Assembly: GCA_008360975.2 (NCBI GenBank)
Contig: CM039211.1
Coordinates: forward strand, 22,850,943-22,914,942
Length of the DNA stretch: 64,000 nucleotides
Direction: 5' to 3'
Source: Lichenostomus cassidix
Lineage: Eukaryota; Chordata; Aves; Passeriformes; Meliphagidae
Part shown: in pieces, positions 52,546 to 64,000 of the stretch
How positions within the stretch are numbered: position 1 is the first letter of the stretch
Layout of the letters: each line of letters opens with the position of its first letter
Notes under the pieces: model-generated
What the model was told of the DNA's origin: nothing
Databases searched by the model: none
The model's input: only the letters and a program-made list of their open reading frames with translations
Made by a program: the position numbers and the translations under genes

Positions 52546-55500
52546 TACCACCACCTCCCTACCCGTCATTGGTCTCATCATGTCTACCAAGGCCTTCCCT
52601 ACCTGTTTCTGATGTAAATGGCTCCTTGGGAAATGTTTGCTCAAAGTAAACATTCCACCCCAGCCCACTGCTTCACTACCACACCAGTTATCTGGCAGAG
52701 AAGAAAATGCTTCCTGCACAGCAAGATGTTTGACCAACATCCCCTTGTGTATGCCTGTCTGTTAGTCTTTTGTATCTGCAGTGAGTATATAAATACACAC
52801 AACCTCAGCAGCTTGGCAAATAGGCTCTCTGCAGTTTAAGAAATGCTTTTATAAATGTTTCCATTTCTTGGCTTTTTTGTCTGAATTCCTCAGTATAGTA
52901 TTTAACAAATGCCTTAATTTTCATCTTAAAAAGGAGAGCCAGAAACATCAAAGCTTCCAGTTTTCCTGTTTTAGATAAAATATGCTGACTTTTCACCCAA
53001 GAGGAAGGATTTTTAGTAGATCATAGCATTCTTGTCTCTAAATATGTCTTTTAAAAAATCCCATTGATGCTTTTCAGTTTCAAATTCATGCTATTAATAG
53101 GTTAAAAAAGAAAAAAGAAAAAAAGAAAAGGCTTCTGGGAGAAAGAAACCATGTGATTTTGTCACTTAAGCGTTTCATATAAGCACAGACCAAAACAAAG
53201 GCTGTATACAATATGTTACTTTTGGTGTACAGCAGCTGTACTGAAGGGACTGGCTTCTCCCTATATGAGCATGGAGACTCTGTAAAAGCACACTGAAAAA
53301 AGCCTGAGTTTTGTCCATCCTCCTGGAGTAGGAGTGACTGTTAACTTAATGTCTTCAGTGCCAGTGCTGTCCAAGCAGCACTTTGCCAAAGGCTTTATTT
53401 ATTTGTTTTTGCTGGAGCCGTATCTAAAACAGGTTTAGAGCAGAGGAGGCTGTCTTCATCTTTAGAGTCTGGTCTTTAGAAACTTTGGGGTTTTTTCCGA
53501 CTGAGTGTCACTCAGGATTTCAGATTCAAGACCACAGCTGAATATGATACACGCACCATCATAGTTCCTCGTGCAGCTGGTCCACATTTCAAAGAAAAGG
53601 CAGAATTTGCTGAAGAGCAGTCAGCCTTCAGTAGGCTTTGCACTGGATCTAGCCCATCACGTACCCACTGAGCTGTGCTACTGAGACTTTAAAGGCCAAA
53701 AGGTTGTTAAATGTTTAGCCACTCCAGACCTGTAAATCCATCTTTGACTGTCTTGCTTTGTTTCTTCGTGTATGTGATGGCTCGAGAGTCCTCAACTGAG
53801 AGGACATCTCAATAGCACAATGAGTCTGAATGAAGTGATGAAAACTCTGGCCAGTAATTCGCTCAGCTGAACACAAAAATTTCGCTACCAGCACATTAAA
53901 TGTGACCGAAGCATTAATAGATGAGAGTGCCAGGAAAAGGAGTAGCAAACTGCCAAAACTATGCCTGGAGATAGCCACTCATAATGTTTTGGCAGGTAAC
54001 ACCTTGGAGGCCATGAGCAAAGCTGAGTTCAGTCAGGTAAAGTATGTCACCAGCATCAGGGGGTCTGAATATTGAACGTGACTGTATGGGACAAGAGCAT
54101 GAGACCTTGTCTGTTATGCAGAAGTCCTAATTTACACAGAAATCACTTTAAATCCACCTATAATTGTCTCATGCACAGCACAGTTAAAGCCAGTAAAAGC
54201 TTGAGTAATTTATAATTAGCTTGTGCATTTTGTGTTGTTTTCTGTCTGCTGCCTTGGTAAAATCTGATTGCCTGACATCAAATGGGTCATGGAGTGACAA
54301 AAATAGTTCGTGCATAGATACTATGTCTATATATATATATACACAGTCAAAAACTAGCAAGAAAGCCTTGTCTGTCATGTCAAAAATGTTTCTATTTTGG
54401 ACAAGGTTTGAAGCTTGCTTTTGGTGGTAAATGTTTTCCCTTTATACACAGTTTGCACAAGTCAGGTTCCATTCCACTGACAAGCATGGCATTGAAAAGA
54501 CACACACGGCATGTTTGGGCTGCCTCTGGAATCCAATTTCCTTGAACTGATGATTTCCTGATTAACTCCTCTTTGCAGGAGAGGAGCTGGTTCCTTGAAC
54601 TCGCATTGTCAATCACTTTGCAAATTCAAAAGCAAGGCTCCCTTTCACTCATCAATGCAAGGGAGAGTTTGGTTAGTCCCCTGGTTGGCCATTTTTTCCA
54701 CTAGCTCAATTTCCTTCTTGCCGAGGGGCTGAGCCCTGCTTAGCTTTGGGCTGCTTATCTTCCTGATCCTATCTGCTGCCTTCCTCTGTCAGGATTTGGG
54801 CCAGACAAGAAACACAGGCAGATATGCTGTGTAAAATATGGCTTCAGCCAGTGCACCTCCACTGGTGAACCACCCTGGATAAGCTGCAGCTGTATTAAAT
54901 GGAGACCAGGTGAGGTTGTAGCACATTTTCAGTGTAGAAAACACAACAAAAATCCCAGGAATAATTATTTTGGGTGAAGGGTATTCATGCATTTTGCAGC
55001 AGTGTTGCTGTGCCTTGCATTATCCACAGCTTCTGGAAGACTTTCGTTTATTTTTTTCTAATTTGTGTATGCCCGAGAGATGATGTGTGTGCTTATGTTT
55101 ATGTATACATGTGTCTGTCTGTCTGCCTGTAAATATATGAAGACACATCTGTTGTATAAATAAAAATAACATCTTTGATTGATTTAATACCACACTGGTT
55201 TTATACTCCATGAAAAACATTAGAGTTTAGGGCACACCAATCTTTTGTTTTTGGAGCTTTAAACAGTTTATGACTTTAGTCCTTTCAGCACATGCCTCAT
55301 CATTCACAAGAAATCCACACTTTGGTTCAAAAATTTCAGTTCTTGTAGCTAATTTGCTAATTTTAAACTCTTGGTTTCATTAGGAGCTAAAAATTACTTC
55401 ACATTAAGGCACTGATGGTAAATAAAATGTATACTGTGAAACTGACACTCCTCAATGTGGAAGACCTGACATCTGTCTGAAGCAGTAAGCAGAAATTCAG

Positions 55501-55566
55501 TAGGAACAATCTAAAATTCAGAAGCAAAGACAGCTTCTTTTCAATCTTCAGCTGGTTTTTGTTTAG

Positions 55567-55734
<168 letters not shown>

Positions 55735-58700
55735 TAGGGACAGCTTCCTTTAGCTTTGCCTAAGAACAGTCAGTCCCATTTAGGCTGGAAACTTTCCTTG
55801 CCCAGGTCCCCATCTCTGGCAGCATCTGATGGCAGCTGCCCAGGCAAGAGTGCAAAGGCAGTCACACATATAGTCAAACATACCCAGCATTTCTCTCCTA
55901 GATGTCCATGTTGTGCAAGATAGAATCATTGTTTTGTCTTTGTGTTTAATGGACTTTTATGGATTTCTTTCATGAGGTAGCTAAAAAGAGGGCCAAGTTT
56001 CCCCTTCAGATGCTTGTGTATGCCATGATCAATACTCAAGAGATTCTCCATTACTTTACACCTCCAAAATGAGTTCAAAGAGGGAGATCATCCTTTTGCA
56101 CTCCCTTCACTGGTGCAAATGACTTTTTGAAATGCAACAGCAGATGCCGCCAGCAGTTACATACCTACTGCTTTCAGAAGCAAGTTTTGAATGTTGAAGT
56201 TATTTCCTTTTATCAGTTTCCCATTGCAGTCTGAGTTGACATTTGTCCTCTTTTTTTTTGTTTTCCCTTATTTTGTTACAAACAAAAGGCTCTATAGCAC
56301 ATAAGGAAAGTGCTTCTAATCCTCATAGGGCAATTTCCAGAGCTTTTTACCACTTAGGCTGTGTAAATTTAGAGTTTTTTCAGCTGGAAAAAGCTGATAA
56401 AACTTGGCAACACAACTTTTACAAGTATATCAGCTCAGGCTATGACAGAGAAGAAGGGAATAGGACTAGTACTCCAAGGGTTGAGGTATTAATCTAGCAT
56501 CTCATGAACTCAATTTGCCTTGTGGCAGGTTTCTTGTGAAATTTCTTGGAGAAGTCAGTGATAATGTTTCTTCGGGGATATACACAAGCAGACCTCCCTT
56601 AAGCTTGGACAGTGCTACATGACTTCTAGGTGGAAGTTGTAGATCAGCATAAATGTACAAGTTATCTCATGCTGCTGGTCTTTGTCCTGTGATTCATGTT
56701 AATTGAAACTGATCTGAGAATGTGTACTGTTCTTTTACATTTGTGGTAATATAAGGCAAGAAAATTCTTTTAGATTTCATGTGATGTCTGATGTTTTACT
56801 TCTGTAAATTAATATTGTACATGGAAAGAATACATGGGCTGTGCTTCAGAAATATGTACTGTAATGCATATTTCATCTAGTGCTGAATGCTGCAAGGTGC
56901 TAAGCACTCTGACCCCATCCAGCAAAATACATCAGAGAGTGGCTAATTTCAGCTATATGAGTATCACCACTGAAGGCAGTGAAATATCTTTGCTTAATTA
57001 GTTCAAAGTGTACGATGAAGGACTGTGTAAAACCTTTGCCCCTATGGTTTGCTTTATTTCTTCCTTAACTGCAGTCATGAAATCAGATATTTGAGTATTT
57101 GAAAGTAACAGAACTCTCTTCTTCTGTGACCACCTATCTGTCAAATGACAGGTCAGCTGGTCGCTCCTGAGTTGAAGTGACATTTGTGTGTGACAGCCTC
57201 ACTAGCATGCTTAACCTCCCTGTTGACTTTCTAAGGGAATTCTGAAGACAGTAAAAAAGCATTTTAATTTAAATGAGAGAATATTACATCTGAGCTGTAG
57301 AGATTAGACGCCAGAGGTTGAGCCCATTAGTCTAATTGCAATTTACATCCATGACAACATGACACATCCAGAGCCCATAAACTGAGAAGGTAAAGGGCTG
57401 TAGAATGGGGAAGAATAAGAGAGAAGATGTCAAGTACATTATCCTGAGGGGTGAAGTAGAATGGACTCATCCTGAAAGTATTTTTCTTGCTGTCTGTGCA
57501 CTACATTTTCCCTGTGCATTCCCAGGAGAGAATCAGAGGGGAGGATTACAGGGGGATCGTTCATCTGTTCGTATTAGCAGGGTGTCAATGGCCCTTTGGA
57601 ATTCCACTCTGCACTATCCATGGGAACCCTGTGAAAAACCCCAAACCCTCTCAACAACGGTGACAGAGCACAGACTAAGCTGGTTCACCAAGAAGATAGA
57701 AAATTACTTTAAGACCAGCTCTAGGGCTGATTCCATGGGACTCTAAAACCACTGTGCCATGGATCTTGCATATTCATTAGTGCCACACGGCATCATATGT
57801 ACAACCACAGAGCAGCTGCAGTATCAATATATCTGTGAAAAACTCTTGTGACACATATACTGGAAAATAAATATATAAAAATATATAATATATTATAAAA
57901 TATGTATCTTTTGCATTTCCTTTTGGATCAGGGTGAAGCTTATTTGTGAGGGGCAATGTCCAGTGCCTGTGGCAGCCAGTACCCATGAACCTGCTTTAAC
58001 AAGGGAGAATGAACAGTCATCCCCTTCTTGCAGCAGAGCACCCCATCATTGTGACAGAGAGCACTGTTTCTTCTACACACACTGACACACTCAAAAAGAT
58101 TCCTTCCTCATACCCCTGCTTTTGCTACTTGAACAGCTGTGGTACAAGAGATGTATCCATTGTTATTTGCAGGCCAACTGTAAACCGCAGGTCTGACAAG
58201 CTGAGTGAACTGTGGCACTTAAAACAGAAAACTGAGAGTGTTTGAGGCGAGACTGACATTCCTAAATGAGGGTGTGGGCTCATGCAGGTGGGCTCCTGTA
58301 GCTGGTGGGCTCATGAGGATATGTGTTCTCCAGAAAAGACCAATACTTCTTGGACAAACAGTAGGACTAGCACTGGGCTTGTAGATGGTCTTAAAGCCCT
58401 TCTGTGTCACACAAATGCTTTGGTTGGGTATTGCTCACTCTAGTTCCGTTGAATTCTCACTAAAATCATACATTTTGCAAGACGTAAACATGTTTCTAAT
58501 GTTTATTCTTAAGCTAGTGTAACCATTTCTCCTTTGTGTGGGAAGTGTTTAATTTCAACTGAGGCAGTAAAAATGCCTAAGTGTACAGACTGCTTCTTAT
58601 TTATTAGACTTCTATGCTACTTTATCATGATACAGGAAATCATATACTTCAACTTGTTGCTTGCAAGGATATGTGCATTATGACTCAACTTAGACATGAG

Positions 58701-61389
58701 TAAGTGTAGTGATTTAATGAGCTCCCTTTTCTGCAAAAACATTTTAAAGAAAATGCCCACATTACTCAGCGTTTTTGTGCACTTCATGTCAAGCAAAGGA
58801 AAAAATATCAGCATCAAAAAAGAGGAGTAAAGCAGAACAAATAATGCAATACAAATAATTTAATGCTATTATTATGCTGATAGTTAATATCAGGAGGACA
58901 CAGAAGTACATGATAAGTTAAAAAACAGGGAGTGCAAGATGAGGACAAGATGTAGGCAAACAAGTGGAATAACTGTGGTTTGCAGACAGAATGCTGAATT
59001 AATTTTTGTCCTGTGTTTCCAACACTCCTGCTTGCCTGACTTCAGTCTTCAAAATAAGACAAGACACCCCATGTAAAAATCCTTTGTCTCTTGCATTTAT
59101 TGAAAAGAAGTGGTTGGTCCAATGGACTTAACAAGAAGACTGAACCCCTTATTCAACATTCATTGAGTCTTAAGTGGACTGGATGTCTGCCAGAAGTGGG
59201 ATGACATTGTTAAATATTTGAAACTTGGCTGGAAGATTTGTGGCAGCATTGTATCAATGTCAGAGTGAAGCCAGACATGGCTTGAGGATATCTCTTGACA
59301 CAAACTGTTTTTAGACAAAGAAACTTGAAAGCTATTTAGTTTTTTTATGTTCTTGTAAAGATCCTGGGTCAGTGTTAGAGGAAAGCAGATATTTCTGAGT
59401 TTCTTTCTCTCTGTAACAGAGTGCAAAAGTGAACCCCTGGTTTTTGCAGCTACCTTAGATCTGGAGTAAATGATAGTAAAGGATTGAAAAATTAATGAAA
59501 ATCATTTCCCTTCCCTTAAACTTACTGTCCAAATCACAAACCTGAAACATATTCTTTGGGACAGCATTGATAGAGATTCCCAGTCAACTTCCACAGACGT
59601 ATTTGTGATAGCGTGTTGTAGGTGAAACAGATGCTGCAATGTGCTGAATTCCTCCCATGGTTTGGTTTTTTTGCCACATGGCAGTCTGGCTTTTTTGCAG
59701 CAGTGAATGGAAAGCTGGCGTTTGACATCAGGGTATTAACAGGTAGTATTCATAGAACAGAGTAGCCCACCTAAAGCCTGCTATTCCTTCACAACATTTC
59801 AAATGCTCCCAAATTATTTTGTTATATTAGACTAAACTGTAGTTCATGCTGATGGCCTGTGTTTACTGCAGAAGGTGAAGAGTTTTCATTGCTCTGAAGC
59901 TTTTTGGTAGCATGGAAACAAGAAATACTCTATATTTCCCTACTTGATGATGAACACTGGCATGAAGTACCAGGATTGGACTTGTTGTGGTCCCTGGAGT
60001 AAAGAAACCCACTGACATAAATGTTCAGCAAAGTAGTATATCTCTCCAATAATCAACAGTGCATCTGTTCACCTTGGATAAGGAGGTGCCCAACAGCTCC
60101 AAGGAGTGGCAAGGAGTGAGAAATTACTACTGTAGCCCTTTTAGACATGTGGACCAGGCAGACAGCTTAAAACAGTGGATTCTGGATCTCCAAAATGCAC
60201 ACACAAGAACCACTTGTGGCACTTTGGCACTGTGGCAGGTCTTGGGGGTGAAGCAGTGCAGGACAGCAGCCAAGGTGTACGTGGATCCCATGTTCTTTGC
60301 TCAGGACTACTCGGCTGTCAGCACATCCGAGGTCCTAATATTTGCAAAAGCCCTTTAGGGTTGTGAAATGCTTCACCTTTCTGCATGCTTGTGATGAGTC
60401 ACTGCTGTGTCACCTCTAGGAGAAAACTTTTCTATGGTGGTCCAGCATGGAGGGAATGCTCCAGTGTTAATGATGGGAGCTTTGGCCCATAGGGCATCAG
60501 CTCTTTCCTGGGATAAACACATCCTTGCTGGTTTACTACCTGCTAATGTGGGCAGGTAGTAAATGCAAGTGAAAATTCCCTCCCTCCCAGCAGCTCCCAT
60601 CTCAGAGTGCTGCTGACCCTCTGTGCTAACAAAACCTTGGAAAATATTTTAAGGAAGTGCTGAACTGAAAGATTCCTAATGAGGGGAACTGCAGGAGAAA
60701 CACAGCTTCCATCCAAGAAAAATCCACATTCAGTTAAGCTGACAGATCAAAATAGATGCTTAATATAAGCTTACATGATGCAAAATAGCTGCATCCTGTT
60801 TACCACTTCTCTCAAGAAAAAGGTGCCTTGGTTGTGCACTCTGTTGTTCTACTTGCACAATCTCTGCTTACCAGGTATTAGACAGAGGTCCAAATCTAAG
60901 TGGAAGCAGATGCAAAATATAGTAGAATTTCTTCAAGTCTGGCAAAATTGGCTTCTTCTTCCATTATTGCAATTGTATCTTTACATGTAAATACTCAGAC
61001 TTGAGTTTTATCACATAGGCTAGGCTAGGCCCTGAGTAGAAAACTCTCACCAAGCTGATTTGATAGGCAGAAAATAAAATCTTATTAATACATCTTATGA
61101 ATAGAGTGTGAATGCCTCACAGATCTGTAGTGCTAGATGGGGTCTACACTAAAGTCTCTTCTCACTGAAGAGTCCAACAAGTACAGACTCATGATTCAGC
61201 CGAGCTTGTTGCAGCCCCTGAACCTTTAGCATTTTCTCTCCTGCAGGTGTCTGTTCTTTCAATTCTTTCTGATGCCAATGTTTGTTTCCTGCATCTTCTT
61301 TATGGGATAAAAACCTAGTATGCTTCAGACTGGGAACTCTGAATATAATTAAGTCTACTTTGGACTGTCGCTAATAGTCTTTGCATGAC

Positions 61390-61404
61390 AGAGAGAGAGA
61401 GAGA
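61390..61404. repeat. (GA)n dinucleotide repeat
   Basis: About seven GA units. TTGCAT (61381-61386) and ATGCAA (61404-61409) flank it as a short inverted repeat, so it could sit in the loop of a weak hairpin. Confidence 0.85.
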
Positions 61405-62381
61405 TGCAATTGCACTCCTTCAAGAGAAGGATCATCTGGCGTCGAAACCAGATGCTCAGACCTCCCTGAGAGCAGACAATGGAAACCAGGACTAGAGATG
61501 CCATAAACCTCTCCTTTGCAAGGTCTCAGCCATTTCCCATCAGTCTTAGCCTCCAGAGAGATATGAGCAGTTCCTGAAGTTATGCTAGTGCAGAGAACAG
61601 TGTGTCTTGTTTTGCAACTTCATATTGATTGCAGATGGAGAAAATTATCAGGAGCATTATTTATTCATCATTTTGGGGGTTTACCTACAGTGCCAGATGC
61701 AGCTGTAGGCAAGCCTTTGGTCTACCTCCATATGGTTCCCATCTGACCAATTCTGATGGGGGAGCACTGTAAGAGTGAACATGCAAGAATGTCTCCTTAT
61801 GGCCATGCAGTGTCTTCAAGTTCTTGTCACCTTGTGAGGGAATGTCAAGCTTTCTGCACAGGAGCAGCTGTTCATCCCCAAGCCTTCTGTCTGGTTCTCC
61901 ACTAAGATTGATCAATATTAGTTCTCATATGCTGAAGGTCTGCAGAATCCAATTTCAGGAACCCCTAAAAACTGTGGTTTCTAAAAGAGCACAATCTTCA
62001 CTTCCCATTGAGCTCTTGGAGGGGTTTATTTTCATATGTCATACATTTCTTAGGAAGACAGAGACCAAAAAATACCAGGTAAAAAGCCTCAACAACAGAA
62101 AATCTCAGGTTTTCAAAGGAACCTGCTCTGCAGTGTGACTAGAGAATTTCACTGAACTTGCATGGTGATGAAAGAAAAGCAATGAGCTAGGGTGGCAATG
62201 GATTTGAGATTTTTGTTGTATGGTATAATATATTCACATGTAACACCCAAAAAAAAGAAACAACAAGCCAACACTAAAAATAATAACACAGCTTACTACT
62301 TCAGCTCTGTAACTCAACTCATACTTAAAATAGCACAATGACATGCCAGAGCCTTAACAGTTGCTTAAATGCTAGTATTCT

Positions 62382-62415
62382 GAGTTTAGTAGTAGCAAGA
62401 GTTTAGTAGTAACAA
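62382..62415. repeat. 17-bp tandem duplication
   Basis: GAGTTTAGTAGTAGCAA (62382-62398) is followed directly by GAGTTTAGTAGTAACAA (62399-62415), one base different. This is a simple local duplication. Confidence 0.88.
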
Positions 62416-62751
62416 TCTCTGGATCTTCCACAACTCCTAGGCATTGCTAGCTTGTAATAATTTCATGCCTTCTATGCATCTTACAGAATGGGGAAAAGGA
62501 TTGACTCCAACTGGAGCACAGACTCCCTCCACATCATCTATGTCTGCTCTCCTTAAATATGTGTACCATATGCAGACCTTGATAAAGACGCTAACTTGCC
62601 TAATTTGAGAACCAGATATAAAAGAAATCCCAAAACCCTGTCTGTAAATAGCAAGGGATTTTCTGTCTCTAGTGCTTCTGACATTTCACCCATGCCAGTG
62701 TGCTATAGATTCAGAGACATGTTCCTCAAGAACAAAAGCAAGTTGTCAAGG

Positions 62752-62795
62752 TGTCCTGGTTTCAGCTAGGGTAGAGTTAATATCTTCTCTTGGTG
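62752..62795 (+). mobile_element. Possible fragment of an avian ERV LTR
   Basis: TGTCCTGGTTTCAGCTAGGG followed by TAGAGTTAATATCTTCTC resembles the 5' start of an LTR family that is abundant in many birds. It begins with the TG expected of an LTR. Similarity is lost after about 40 bp and there is no matching LTR end, internal region or retroviral gene nearby. It could be a short remnant or a chance resemblance. Confidence 0.4.
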
Positions 62796-63941
62796 TTTCG
62801 TCTCCAGCAGGGCTTAAAACCACCACACAAGGATGCATCTTTTAGGCAAGATAACATTTGCAAAGTGCAATCAGTTTCTAAAGGAGTTAACAGTAGATTG
62901 CATGCTGCACCTCCTTATGAAAAGGGCAATACTTCTAAGTCAGGTTCAGCAAGAAAAATACAATTTCAATAACTGCAGCCTTTCAATAAAATGGACATTT
63001 TGTGCAAGGCTGGGTTTCTGTTGTCATACTAGATGACATCAGTGAAAGATTATCAAGTGAAAAACTCCAGAACCTCCTTGTCTTCAACATTTCAAAGTTA
63101 AAAAGTGCTCATGTCTCAGCGTGATGGCGTTAGCAAGATGGGGAAATCTCTTCATTATGCATGTATTATCTTATGTATTGAATCATCACACTTAGGTGCA
63201 AAATCATCTAATATCTTCACACGTCCTTTAAGCCTGGTAGAACTGACAGGGGTTTCCTGAAGCAGTAAACTCTATTACAGCATGAAGAGTGGGAACTGTT
63301 GAACTTTATTACATCTGAATTAAATATTAGTCATGGTCCAAATGAGATAGTTGCCTGGAGTAAAACAAAACTGACTAGTCTCCATTCCTTTCCTTGTTAT
63401 GCTTAATTTTATTTGGGTTGGCTGGTTGGTTTGCTTTCCTTGTATGCCAGCTCTAACACTGGGTAGTACAGGTGAAGCCGCTCCTTACATACAGTTGGTT
63501 CATACAGCATTTGGTGGATGGAAAAAGATAAAATTGTGGAAATTCTCTAACAGGAAGACAGGTTTGTGTGAAGGTAACCTACATGTGCACAATGTTAGGC
63601 AACAGCATGAATTTATTTTGTTGCTTTACAGGATCATTAGGCTCTGTCTAAATTAAATCAGAGGATTTCTCTCTTCCCTGCCAAAACACTCTTTATGTGC
63701 TGGACATAAAGAAGCCAGAACGTGCAATGTACACACACACATGCTCACACAGGTGTGGTCACAGAGCCAGAGAAGACACAGCTGCAGTTCTGATCCTCAA
63801 TAGTTCCCTTCTCCCAAAGGGCCAGGTTCATCCTGTTGATCTTCGGGACCTTAAATAAGTCATCTGCACGGAATCATCATCTCATTTGGCCACCCATACC
63901 ATCAGTGAGGAAACAGCATCACCTTTGTGGACTGTATAAGC

Positions 63942-63961
63942 CTCTCTCTCTCTCTCTCTCT
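63942..63961. repeat. (CT)n dinucleotide repeat
   Basis: About ten CT units, soon followed by TTGAGTTCAG at 63961-63970. A pyrimidine tract and an AG occur together, but the sequence after the AG to the window end does not match the next paralemmin exon. Confidence 0.88.
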
Positions 63962-64000
63962 TGAGTTCAGGTGCCTCAGTTAAATGCCTCAAGAGCAATA

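Noticed and set aside
63941..64000. CT tract followed by AG near the window end as the next PALM2 exon acceptor
   Set aside because: The roughly 30 bases after the AG do not read the expected continuation of the coiled coil and hit no paralemmin-like codons.

Overview
This is intronic vertebrate DNA, almost certainly from a bird. Coding sequence is confined to two short, intact, spliced exons on the + strand. Together they encode part of the N-terminal coiled coil of a paralemmin-family protein, best matched to PALM2 (the PALM2/PALM2-AKAP2 locus). No bacterial or phage features, operons or CRISPR arrays are present. Bird origin rests on five pieces of CR1 LINE: most keep the CR1 reverse-transcriptase reading and the typical 3' ends built from ATTCTATGATTCT-like octamers. 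A short fragment near 62.75 kb resembles the start of a common avian LTR. The species cannot be named from this window.

Layout. 1-39550 lies upstream of the first recognised exon and is probably a long first intron, or 5' flank plus intron. It holds a sharp CpG island at about 2.50-2.82 kb, four CR1 pieces (9.27-9.97 kb +, 17.96-18.43 kb -, 24.75-25.56 kb -, 37.50-37.96 kb +), several microsatellites and a nearly perfect 47-nt palindrome at 4.70 kb. The first coding exon is 39551-39631 (81 nt, phase 0-0), preceded by a 54-nt pure pyrimidine repeat in its acceptor region. Intron 2 is 15,971 nt (39632-55602) and carries a CR1 piece that covers the junction of the endonuclease and reverse transcriptase domains (44.29-45.65 kb, -). 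The second coding exon is 55603-55733 (131 nt, phase 0-2). From 55734 to the window end is the start of the next intron. The exon encoding the rest of the coiled coil was not found and probably lies downstream.

How it works together. The two exons splice in frame and give 70 complete codons plus two bases of the next, all within the charged, heptad-rich paralemmin head. Paralemmins are lipid-anchored or cytoplasmic adaptor proteins at the plasma membrane. The first coding exon, with the start methionine, and all downstream exons are outside the window or unrecognised. The human PALM2 region at 9q31 corresponds to avian Z-chromosome segments, so a Z location is a reasonable inference, but the sequence does not show it.

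I found no convincing new biological system. The leads worth a second look are the CpG island, the 47-nt palindrome, the CT repeat at the exon acceptor, a possible alternative first exon just upstream of 39551, and a GC-rich island at 47.1-47.4 kb.
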